A DNA stretch of 64,000 bases from Phenylobacterium sp. Root1290 (GTDB lineage Bacteria; Pseudomonadota; Alphaproteobacteria; Caulobacterales; Caulobacteraceae): positions 1 through 64,000 of the forward strand of contig NZ_LMEE01000005.1 in the NCBI RefSeq assembly GCF_001425305.1. The letters run 5' to 3'. The notes under the pieces are model-generated. The model searched no databases. It had not been told where the DNA came from and was given only the letters and a program-made list of their open reading frames with translations. Position 1 is the stretch's first letter. The number at the start of each line of letters is the position of its first letter. The translations under genes and the position numbers were made by a program. Below, one piece after another: positions 45,456-52,300 of the stretch.

Positions 45456-46841
45456 ATGGCGGACGACGAGCAGAAGGGCGGCTGGCCGAGCGCCAGCGCC
45501 GGTGGCGAAGCTCTGCTGAAGGCGATGCTTGAGGCCTCCGCGATGCTGGCGGGCGTCATCGAGGTGCTGGACGACGACTATCGCTTCGTCATGGCCAACC
45601 GGGGCGCCTGCGAGTTCTACGGCTGCGCCGATGGCGGCCTGAACGGGCGCACCGGCCGTGAGCTGGGCATAAAAGCCGAGCAGATCTTGGGGCGCGTGAA
45701 TGTCCTGCGCCGAGTGCTGAGCACCGGCGCGGCTGAAACCATCGAGTATTCCTTCCGATTTCCGAGCGGCCGCCAGGGCTGGTTCCTCGGGACCTTCTCG
45801 CCGCTGACCGGCAATGCAGGTCAGGTCGCCTTCATCATCATCGACATCACCCAGCAGCACGCCGCGCAGGTCGAGGCCGAGCGCCAGGGCGCGCGGCTGA
45901 CCCTGGCGCTGAACGCGACCGAGCTCGGCCTCTGGGAGTACGATGTCGCCGCCGATCGTGTGGACTGGGACTCCAGGACCCGGCGCATGTTCGGCCTGCC
46001 CCCGGAGGGCGACATCAATTACGCGACCTATGCCGCCGCGGTGCATATCGAGGACTTCCCGGCGACTCGCGTCGCCTATGAGGCCGCGCTCGCCGGCGAG
46101 AATGACGGCCACTATGTCGTCGAGCATCGCACCACGAGCGGCGGCGAGGGAGGATCGGCGACCTGGGTTCGCGGCGCTGCGCGCGTGTCTTTCGACGGGC
46201 AGGGCCGGCCAATCCACGTGATCGGGACCTCGCAGGACATCTCGGCCCAGGTGGCCGCGCGCCAGCGCCAGGACCTGCTGCTGGGCGAACTGAACCATCG
46301 GGTGAAGAACAACCTGGCGGCCGTGCAGGCCATCGCCTCGCAGACGATGCGTAATGCGCCGGATGACCCGGCGGCGTTCCGCGCCGCGTTCGACAGCCGC
46401 ATCCAGTCCATGGCCCGCGGCCATGACCTGCTGACGCGGAACGTCTGGGAAGCGGCCGATCTGCGGGACGTCATCGACGCGGCCCTGGCCCCGTTCGCGG
46501 CCGAAGGGTTCGATATTCAGGGCGTGGAAGCGCCTGCGCCGCTTGGCCCTGAGATGGCGGTGAACCTGGTGATGGTCCTCAATGAGCTGGCGACCAATGC
46601 GGCCAAGTACGGGGCGCTGTCGGGCGCGGGGCGGGTGGCCATCGTCTGGGGCGTCGGGGGCGGGAACCTCACGCTGCATTGGCGCGAGTATGGCGGACCC
46701 CCGGTGAGCCCGCCTCAGCGCAGCGGCTTTGGCACGCGGCTGACGCGCAGCGCGCTGCAGGCATATGGCGGATCGGTAGAGTTGACCTTCCCGCCGGAAG
46801 GCGCGGAGTGCCGGATGAGCACTCCGCTGGCCCGCCGCTAG
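45456..46841 (+). CDS. PAS-PAS HWE-family sensor histidine kinase
   Basis: A 461-aa soluble kinase with two PAS domains (about 25-135 and 145-265) and a C-terminal HWE kinase core. The phospho-acceptor is H281 in LNHRVKNNLAAVQAIASQT. The N-box is NELATNAAKYGAL, and the HWE-defining W-x-E motif is LHWREYGGPPV. No transmembrane segment is visible, and no response regulator gene is adjacent. Such kinases often feed the general stress response in alphaproteobacteria. Confidence 0.9.
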   Translation: MADDEQKGGWPSASAGGEALLKAMLEASAMLAGVIEVLDDDYRFVMANRGACEFYGCADGGLNGRTGRELGIKAEQILGRVNVLRRVLSTGAAETIEYSFRFPSGRQGWFLGTFSPLTGNAGQVAFIIIDITQQHAAQVEAERQGARLTLALNATELGLWEYDVAADRVDWDSRTRRMFGLPPEGDINYATYAAAVHIEDFPATRVAYEAALAGENDGHYVVEHRTTSGGEGGSATWVRGAARVSFDGQGRPIHVIGTSQDISAQVAARQRQDLLLGELNHRVKNNLAAVQAIASQTMRNAPDDPAAFRAAFDSRIQSMARGHDLLTRNVWEAADLRDVIDAALAPFAAEGFDIQGVEAPAPLGPEMAVNLVMVLNELATNAAKYGALSGAGRVAIVWGVGGGNLTLHWREYGGPPVSPPQRSGFGTRLTRSALQAYGGSVELTFPPEGAECRMSTPLARR

Positions 46842-47263
46842 CTCTCGAGCGTCGCCTCAAGCGTGATCTCGGCGTTGAGCAGCCGAGAGACCGGGCAGCT
46901 CTTCTCGGCGGTGCGGGCGAGTTCGTCGAACTTGGCTTGATCCATGCCTGGCACCTTGGCGCGCAGGGTGAGCGCCGAGCGGTCGATCTTGAAGCCCTCG
47001 CCGTCGGGGACGAGCGACACCGCGGCCTCGGTCGAGAGTTCCTCGGCCGCTGCGCCGGCGCGCTGAATGAGGAACGCCAACTGCATGGTGAAGCACCCCG
47101 CGTGCGCCGCGGCGATCAGCTCCTCGGGGTTCGTGCCCGGGGTGTCCTCGAACCGGGTCTTGAAGCTGTAGGGCGTCGACGAGAGCACACCTGAATCGGT
47201 GGTCAGATCGCCGTCGCCGTCACGGCCCGTTCCACGCCAAACCGCGCGCGCCTTGCGGATCAT
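46838..47263 (-). CDS. OsmC/Ohr-family peroxiredoxin
   Basis: A 141-aa thiol peroxidase. The two redox cysteines are C57 ([10 protein letters not shown]) and C123 ([10 protein letters not shown]), the OsmC pattern with [14 protein letters not shown]. It reduces organic hydroperoxides. It overlaps the convergent kinase gene by four bases. Confidence 0.92.
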   Translation of the reverse strand: MIRKARAVWRGTGRDGDGDLTTDSGVLSSTPYSFKTRFEDTPGTNPEELIAAAHAGCFTMQLAFLIQRAGAAAEELSTEAAVSLVPDGEGFKIDRSALTLRAKVPGMDQAKFDELARTAEKSCPVSRLLNAEITLEATLES

Positions 47264-47323
47264 TCTCGCCTCCTGATGGGATCGCCCCTGGGAGACGCAA
47301 TAACGCCGCAGCGGCCGAATGGA

Positions 47324-48757
47324 TCACCGCGCCCGCCGGCCGTTCATCTCGTCGCCGGCGTCGCGGGGCAGGGGGATGAAGAAGGCGAGCGAGATCAGCG
47401 TGATAAGCCCGATGACCACGAAGGCCGGCGAGATCGCCGCGGCGGTCAGGTGGTCTTCGCCGCGGGCGACCATGAAGAAGTGCATGAGGCTGGCGGCCAG
47501 GCCGATGCCTACCGACTGCACCAGCTGCTGGACCATCGACGAGGTGGTCGAGGCGCGGCTCATGCGGGCCTGGTCGATATCGGCGAAGGCCAGGCCGTTC
47601 AGGCTGGTGAAGTGCAGCGAGCGGAAGAAGCCGCCGATGGCGAGGATCACCAGGATCAGCCAGTGGGGCGTGGTCGGGGTGAAGAGGCCGTAAGCGACGA
47701 AGCTGACGGCGACGATCAAGGCGTTGACGATCAGCACAGAGCGGAAGCCAAAGCGGCGCAGGATCGGAGGAGCGGTGGTCTTCATGACCAGCGCGCCGGC
47801 CGCCGAGATGAAGGTCATCAGCCCGGCCTGGATCGCCGAGAGGCCAAAGCCGATCTGCAGCAGCATGGCCAGCATGAACGGTGTGGCGCCCATGGCGATG
47901 CGCATGAACGCGCCGCCGACGACCGAGGCGCGGAAGGTCTGCAGCCGGAACACCGAAAGGTCGAGAATGGCGTGCGGATTGCCGCGGGCGTGACGCCAGT
48001 AGACCACCAGCGCCGCCGCGCCGCCGAAGAACATCGTCGCGACCAGGGCGTCGGGCAGAAGTCCGCGGCCCAGGTTCTCAAAGCCGAAGATCAGGCCGGC
48101 GAGGCCAAGTCCGGTCAGCAGCGTGCCCTTCCAGTCGATGGGAGAGACCTGCTGTTCCTTCACGTTGGGTACGAAGCGCAGGACGAGAAGCACGCCGACG
48201 ACGGCCACCGGGATGCTCAGGAAGAAGATCCAGCGCCAGTCGGCGAACGTGACGATCGCGCCGCCGACGATGGGGCCGATGACCGGGCCAAGCAGGGCCG
48301 GCATGGTCATGACCGACATCGCTCCGACGAGCTCTGCCTTGGGCGTCGTGCGCAAGAGCAGCAGCCGGCCGACCGGGGCCATCATCGCCCCGCCCATGCC
48401 TTGGAAAATCCGCGCGATGACCAGCTGGGTGAGGTCCTGGGCGAAGCCGCAGGCGGCCGACGAGATCGCGAAGAGCACCATCGAGACGATGAAGATGCGC
48501 TTGGCGCCGAACTTGTCGGCGACCCACCCGCTGATCGGCAGGAAAACCGCCGAGGCCAGCAGAAACATGGTGATGGCGAGGTTGAGCCGCAGCGGCGGCT
48601 CGTCCAGGGCGACGGCCATGGTCGGCAGCGCGTTGGCGATGACCGTCGCGTTCATGGTCTGCATGAGCAGCGCCGAGCCGATGATCGCCGGGATCAGCCA
48701 GCCGCGCGTGGCCGGCGTGGAGCCTTCGTCCCGAAGCGGCTGATCCACCGGGCTCAT
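47324..48757 (-). CDS. MFS multidrug transporter, DHA2 (EmrB) type
   Basis: A 477-aa protein with about 14 transmembrane segments. Motif A reads GWVADKFGAKRIF, motif C is around GPVIGPIVGGAI, and the start of helix 1 contains NATVIANALPTMA. It extrudes drugs or toxic metabolites. Its ATG overlaps the stop of the marR-type gene (ATGA), so regulator and pump are co-expressed. A longer frame from 48853 runs into that gene and was rejected. Confidence 0.9.
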   Translation of the reverse strand: MSPVDQPLRDEGSTPATRGWLIPAIIGSALLMQTMNATVIANALPTMAVALDEPPLRLNLAITMFLLASAVFLPISGWVADKFGAKRIFIVSMVLFAISSAACGFAQDLTQLVIARIFQGMGGAMMAPVGRLLLLRTTPKAELVGAMSVMTMPALLGPVIGPIVGGAIVTFADWRWIFFLSIPVAVVGVLLVLRFVPNVKEQQVSPIDWKGTLLTGLGLAGLIFGFENLGRGLLPDALVATMFFGGAAALVVYWRHARGNPHAILDLSVFRLQTFRASVVGGAFMRIAMGATPFMLAMLLQIGFGLSAIQAGLMTFISAAGALVMKTTAPPILRRFGFRSVLIVNALIVAVSFVAYGLFTPTTPHWLILVILAIGGFFRSLHFTSLNGLAFADIDQARMSRASTTSSMVQQLVQSVGIGLAASLMHFFMVARGEDHLTAAAISPAFVVIGLITLISLAFFIPLPRDAGDEMNGRRAR

Positions 48758-49191
48758 TGGTCGAAGCTCAGCAGCTGGAGGAGGGGCTCGTTGGCGGCGG
48801 CTAGGGCGGCGCGCGCCTCCGGCGTCAGGCGGGTCAAGCGGTCGGCGAGCCAATCGTTGCGCCGTTGGCGGACCGCGTCGATCTGGGCGACGCCCTGGGG
48901 CGTGATCTCCAGCCCCGAGCGGCGGCCGTCCTGGGCGTGGCCGGTCCGCAGAATCCAGCCGGCCGCCTCAAGCCGCTTGATGTGACCGCTCATGCTGGGG
49001 CGGGACATCTGCTCGGCGTCGGCCAGTTCGCTGACGCCGATTCCGGGGTTGCGGCGGATGTGGCCGAGGATCAGTGCATCCAGCGCCGAACTGCCCGCGC
49101 GTTGCGCCTCTTGGCGCAATCGGCGGGCGACGCGCAGCAGGGGCGCGCGAAGGCTATCGGCGAGGGCGAGCGTCTCGGGCGTGGTCGGCAT
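48754..49191 (-). CDS. MarR-family transcriptional regulator
   Basis: A 145-aa winged-helix protein with ALDALILGHIRRNPGIGVSELADAEQMSRPSMSGHIKRLEAAGWI and then DGRRSGLEITPQG, the wing. It directly precedes and overlaps the MFS pump gene and most likely represses it, with ligand release as in other MarR/EmrR systems. A palindrome lies just upstream of its start. Confidence 0.92.
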   Translation of the reverse strand: MPTTPETLALADSLRAPLLRVARRLRQEAQRAGSSALDALILGHIRRNPGIGVSELADAEQMSRPSMSGHIKRLEAAGWILRTGHAQDGRRSGLEITPQGVAQIDAVRQRRNDWLADRLTRLTPEARAALAAANEPLLQLLSFDQ

Positions 49192-49198
49192 GGCGATG

Positions 49199-49217
49199 TA
49201 GTTAGGTTGGCGAACTA
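49199..49217. promoter_or_regulatory. putative MarR operator
   Basis: TAGTT-N9-AACTA is a 5-bp perfect inverted repeat only eight bases before the regulator's start codon. AT-rich palindromes of this size in the promoter of the regulator are typical MarR sites. Confidence 0.6.
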
Positions 49218-49314
49218 TCTATGTCAAATCGACGATGCTCGATTAACGGGAACGCGTCGCCGAGCTCGCCGTTTGAGGGAGTGGACTGGGAGGACTGACC
49301 TGAGGGAACAGGTG

Positions 49315-49500
49315 ATGAGCACCGATCGAGGTTTGCCATCCACGCAGATGGCGCGGCTCGCTGCGGAAGTCCGCGGCGCCACGAGCAGACTGTCGCGCGA
49401 GCAGATGCTCGACCTTGCAGATCTGCTGCATGATGAGATCCGGGCGCGAGGCGAGCAGCGATCCTGGCGCTCGCCAAGCCGATCGGTCGGACGCGGCTAG
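49315..49500 (+). CDS. small protein of unknown function, 61 aa
   Basis: Starts at ATG 49315 after GAGGGAACAGG. The protein is a short amphipathic helical unit (LAAEVRGATSRLSREQMLDLADLLHDEIRARGEQ) with a basic tail. It overlaps the convergent gene by four bases. It might be noise, but a reasonable ribosome site and codon use support it. Confidence 0.45.
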   Translation: MSTDRGLPSTQMARLAAEVRGATSRLSREQMLDLADLLHDEIRARGEQRSWRSPSRSVGRG

Positions 49501-49904
49501 AGGCTCATGGATCGCCGGGCCTGGCGCACGCCGGCGGCGAGCGCGCGGGCCTGCGACGTCAGCTCGTCGAGCATGCGGAGGCGCCAGTCGGCGGCCTCGC
49601 CGCGGGCCGCGCCGGCGCGAGCGCGCTCGCCGGTGGTGAAAGCGGCGCGGGCGGCGGCCTGGCAGTCGGCGATCGCGGCGATGAAGCGGCCGTCGGCCCC
49701 GTTCCGCCAGTCCTGGCGAACCGCCAGCCGCGCCTCTGCACGCGCCTGGATTGTGGCTGGCGAGCTGACGGCAGGCGCCTCGGTGGCGGTTCCGGACCAG
49801 CAAACGCCCCGATAGCGGGCCAATTCTCGCCGTGACAACTCAGCGCGGGCCGCGTCTGCCGAGGCTTCGGCGTCGATGAGGCGGTGAAGTTCAGTCTCTG
49901 CCAT
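49497..49904 (-). CDS. unknown protein, 135 aa, under an S24-type operator
   Basis: A soluble, Ala/Arg-rich helical protein starting MAETELHRLIDAEASADAARAELSRRELARYRGVCW and ending in helices (ADWRLRMLDELTSQARALAAGVRQ). There are two Cys and no membrane segment, and the family is not recognised. No Shine-Dalgarno precedes the ATG. A 15-bp palindrome (49913-49927) ends eight bases upstream, the same distance as in the divergent operon at 50697. This suggests a leaderless message repressed by the neighbouring S24 protein. Confidence 0.6.
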   Translation of the reverse strand: MAETELHRLIDAEASADAARAELSRRELARYRGVCWSGTATEAPAVSSPATIQARAEARLAVRQDWRNGADGRFIAAIADCQAAARAAFTTGERARAGAARGEAADWRLRMLDELTSQARALAAGVRQARRSMSL

Positions 49905-49912
49905 ACGGCTAA

Positions 49913-49927
49913 TGTATATTTTATACT
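49913..49927. promoter_or_regulatory. operator A (15-bp palindrome)
   Basis: TGTATATTTTATACT; the GTATA-TTT-TATAC core is a perfect inverted repeat. It is in the promoter of the 49497-49904 gene and shares length and ends with operators B and C. Confidence 0.6.
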
Positions 49928-49969
49928 GACGCGCTGCAAGCGAAAGCGAACTTGGCCGGCCGCGCCCCT

Positions 49970-50614
49970 CTAGCCCTCGCTGATGATGATCCGGCGCGCC
50001 TGAAAGGGGGGGATGATCGCGGTGATGTGCGCGGCCCAGCGCAGGCGGGCGTCATGGCGCGTGGGGCCGGCGACGCTTTCCAGGTCGTACAGGCCGGGGC
50101 CGGAGCCGCGCAGCAGCCGCTTGACCAGAACCTCGTCGGTGTCGGTCTCGACCACGACGACCTGGCCAAGCATGTCCGGGCTGGGCGAGCTGCGCTGATC
50201 CTCGAAGTAGATCAGGGCGCCGTCGTCGGCCAGGCCGCGCATGGAGTGTCCGGAAACCCTTAAAGCCACAGCCTTCTCCGTGCCCCCTGGCGGGATGGGC
50301 GCGAGTTCGCCGCTGCCCTGGCCGGTGGCGAGCAGGACGTCGCCCTCGGGGTTTGCGCCGACCCGGCCGATGATCGGCGCGAAGCCGTCGGCGCCGGTCG
50401 AACGCATCGCGCCAGCGGCGTCATAGAGCCACTCGGGACGTACGCCGAAGGCGGCGGCGTATTCCTTCGCCCGGCGGTACGAGAAAGTCGCATTGCCGTT
50501 TTCATTGGAGGAGTAGGTGTTTCGATTCCAACCGAAGGCGTCCGCGGCGGCCGCAGCCGTCTCGTAGCCCTTCTCGGTGCGCGCGAGGCGCAGGCGTTGG
50601 AAGCGATCGTCCAT
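49970..50614 (-). CDS. XRE/S24 cI-like repressor
   Basis: A 214-aa protein. Residues 1-65 form a lambda-repressor-type HTH (LARTEKGYETAAAAADAFGWNRNTYSSNENG). Residues about 78-205 form an S24/LexA-like peptidase domain with S124 (VSGHSMRG) and K165 (EVLVKRLL) as the catalytic dyad. The usual Ala-Gly cleavage site is not obvious; the region reads IIGRVGANPEGD. It is divergent from the three-gene operon at 50697 and probably represses it, itself and the 49497-49904 gene through palindromes A-C. RogA-type GTA repressors and prophage cI proteins are the nearest functional analogues (inference). Confidence 0.85.
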   Translation of the reverse strand: MDDRFQRLRLARTEKGYETAAAAADAFGWNRNTYSSNENGNATFSYRRAKEYAAAFGVRPEWLYDAAGAMRSTGADGFAPIIGRVGANPEGDVLLATGQGSGELAPIPPGGTEKAVALRVSGHSMRGLADDGALIYFEDQRSSPSPDMLGQVVVVETDTDEVLVKRLLRGSGPGLYDLESVAGPTRHDARLRWAAHITAIIPPFQARRIIISEG

Positions 50615-50638
50615 GCGAGTCTTCTAGCGAACTGGATG

Positions 50639-50653
50639 TGTAAAATAAATACA
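50639..50653. promoter_or_regulatory. operator B (15-bp palindrome)
   Basis: TGTAAAATAAATACA: TGTA and TACA form the outer repeat with an AT-only centre. It is 24 bases upstream of the repressor ATG, suited to autoregulation. Confidence 0.55.
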
Positions 50654-50673
50654 GAATCTGCTTGCCCGTTCAC

Positions 50674-50688
50674 TGTATGTTCCATACA
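50674..50688. promoter_or_regulatory. operator C (15-bp palindrome)
   Basis: TGTATGTTCCATACA: TGTATG and CATACA are perfect 6-bp arms around TTC. It overlaps the presumed -10 region of the operon starting at 50697. Confidence 0.65.
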
Positions 50689-50696
50689 TTTTCGCC

Positions 50697-51005
50697 ATGG
50701 GACACGAAACGCAGGTTAGAGCCGCCCCAACGGGCCAAGAATATTCAGCCCTACGACAAATGGGGACGTCGGCCCCGCGCGCCATGGTAGAGCTGGGGCT
50801 ACCGGCCGATCACGCGCGGAAGCTGGAAGCGGGGTTTCGCGGCAGGGCGCAGGCAGGGGCGGGAGACATCCAGCTGCCGAGGTTCGCGCGTCATGACAAA
50901 CACGTGGCGGCGGTGCTGGCTGAGGGAGGCTTCTGCGCCTTCTCGGAGCGCCGCATCGGCAAGGATGGGGTCGCGGTGTGCCTGCCGCTGACGTGGCCGC
51001 GATGA
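50697..51005 (+). CDS. unknown protein, first gene of the S24-controlled operon
   Basis: A 102-aa basic protein with a helical middle (SAPRAMVELGLPADHARKLEAGFRGRA) and a C-terminal part HVAAVLAEGGFCAFSERRIGKDGVAVCLPLTW. No known domain was recognised. There is no Shine-Dalgarno; ATG 50697 follows operator C by eight bases, so a leaderless message is likely. Alternatively translation starts at an internal ATG. Its stop overlaps the next start (ATGA). Confidence 0.55.
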   Translation: MGHETQVRAAPTGQEYSALRQMGTSAPRAMVELGLPADHARKLEAGFRGRAQAGAGDIQLPRFARHDKHVAAVLAEGGFCAFSERRIGKDGVAVCLPLTWPR

Positions 51006-51199
51006 GCGCGGCGATCGCCGACGTCGTCGCGCACGCCTTGCGCACCTTGCCGCCGGAGACGCGCGGGCGGTTCCTGCGCGATCTGATGGCGACGGCCGCG
51101 GCCGGACTGACGGCCCTTGAGGGCGAGCAGGCGTCCAGCGAGGCGGTCTACCGCCTGGGCGACGCTGTCGTCGGCTGCGGGCCCGTCGATCCCGCCTGA
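51002..51199 (+). CDS. unknown small helical protein, second gene of operon
   Basis: A 65-aa protein, MSAAIADVVAHALRTLPPETR..., predicted all-helical with GRFLRDLMATAAAGLTALEG. ATG 51002 overlaps the preceding stop as ATGA, which decides the start over GTG 50978. No family was recognised. Confidence 0.55.
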   Translation: MSAAIADVVAHALRTLPPETRGRFLRDLMATAAAGLTALEGEQASSEAVYRLGDAVVGCGPVDPA

Positions 51200-51222
51200 G
51201 CAATTCTGACATGGAGGACGCG

Positions 51223-51795
51223 ATGAGCCGAGCAGCCTATCTGGCGCGCCTGGAGCGCGAGCGCTTGTCAAAAGTAGAACAGCAGGGGAGGGCGCGGCTG
51301 GAAGCGCGCCTGGTCGCCGAGGGTGTCGCCGAGACGGTGTCGCTGTCGGCGGCGCGCGGCGCCGAGTTCGAGACGCCGCCCTCTGCACGGGGAGAGCGGC
51401 AGCGGCCCTACCGCCGGCTGGCCGGACTGGACTGGCTGGCGCGCAAGGGCCGCCTGACGCCGGTGCAGAAGGCGGCGGGCGAGCGCTACGGCCATTGCTA
51501 TCGCAAGGCGCGCGGGGAAGTCGCCATCGCCTCGACCCTGGATGTGAAGCCGGGCGATGGGAGCGACATGCCTTTGAGCGCGGTGATTTCCCGCGCCGAG
51601 GCCAATGCCCGGGCGAGGGATGCGCTGCGTGTCTACCGGGAGAGCTTGCGGCTGCAGCCGGCCCTGGTCGCCGCGTGCGACATGGTCTGCGGCGAGGAGT
51701 TGACGCCGCGCGAAGCGGTGAGCGGCGGCGACCGCGAGATCCATCGCCTGGAGGCGGTTCTGGAGGTGGCGTTGGACATCCTGGCGGGTCGTTGA
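51223..51795 (+). CDS. unknown 190-aa protein, DUF6456-like C-terminus
   Basis: Third gene of the operon. The N-terminal 40 residues are a charged helix. The rest has LDWLARKGRLTPVQKAAGERYG (about 68-90), then two long helices, and ends LEAVLEVALDILAGR. The WLAR...L...Q..AGER...Y pattern followed by a V...L-ALD-LA ending recalls DUF6456 proteins, some of which belong to regulators of gene transfer agents; this is by eye only. The GGAGG at 51213-51217 fixes ATG 51223. No Cys-rich or membrane parts. Confidence 0.6.
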   Translation: MSRAAYLARLERERLSKVEQQGRARLEARLVAEGVAETVSLSAARGAEFETPPSARGERQRPYRRLAGLDWLARKGRLTPVQKAAGERYGHCYRKARGEVAIASTLDVKPGDGSDMPLSAVISRAEANARARDALRVYRESLRLQPALVAACDMVCGEELTPREAVSGGDREIHRLEAVLEVALDILAGR

Positions 51796-51805
51796 GCGGG
51801 GAAAT

Positions 51806-51820
51806 GTTCCTATTTTGTTC
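51806..51820. promoter_or_regulatory. LexA-type SOS box (GTTC-N7-GTTC)
   Basis: GTTCCTATTTTGTTC matches the alphaproteobacterial LexA motif exactly. It lies in the 53-bp gap between two converging genes, where a promoter is not expected, so it is either a relic or a chance match. Confidence 0.4.
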
Positions 51821-51848
51821 TTGAAGTTTCCCGGGAATTTGATACCAT

Positions 51849-52130
51849 CTAAGACGGCAGCAACGTCACTTCGCGTGCAATGACGCCAAGTTTCGGGCGG
51901 CCCCGGCCAGCGGGCCGGTCGGTCGCCTGGGCCTGGGGCGCCAACCTTGCCAGCACGGCGTCGAGGTCGCCCCGCAGGTCCAGCTCGGTTTGTCGGCCGG
52001 TCTGATCATTGAAAACGAGGAGGCGAGCCTCGCCCGCGTCGAACGCCGCCTTCACTGCAGGCGCGATCTCGGCGAGGGTGCCCGAGGCCAGGGCCCGTGA
52101 GCCGACAAAGGCGGTGTGTCTATCGGTCAT
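51849..52130 (-). CDS. DUF2239-like protein, apparently truncated
   Basis: A 93-aa product reading MTDRHTAFVGSRALASGTLAEIAPAVKAAFDAGEARLLVFNDQTGRQTELDLRG-type sequence, then GRGRPKLGVIAREVTLLPS and stop. DUF2239 proteins normally run on after VAREVTLLPRHW for about another 80-100 residues (family knowledge from memory). Here the frame stops right after LLP, and no matching continuation was found in the bases beyond 51849. The gene probably lost its 3' half when the neighbouring block was inserted or deleted. Confidence 0.65.
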   Translation of the reverse strand: MTDRHTAFVGSRALASGTLAEIAPAVKAAFDAGEARLLVFNDQTGRQTELDLRGDLDAVLARLAPQAQATDRPAGRGRPKLGVIAREVTLLPS

Positions 52131-52300
52131 CCTGGAAATCCGAAGCCGAATTAGTGTCCGGGTCTAAATAGCGCAGATCAGGCCGACAAGCCTAGTTCAT
52201 GCGCGAAAGTTGGCCACAAAGGTAAGAATTGCCCCCGCCAGCGGCTAGGATGGCGTCGACTCGGGCTTCAACGAGCCCACATGTTTCCTGGGGCGTCACA

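Noticed and set aside
47276..48985. 569-codon plus-strand frame opposite the MFS pump
   Set aside because: Highly charged low-complexity translation; the pump and MarR genes on the minus strand explain the region.
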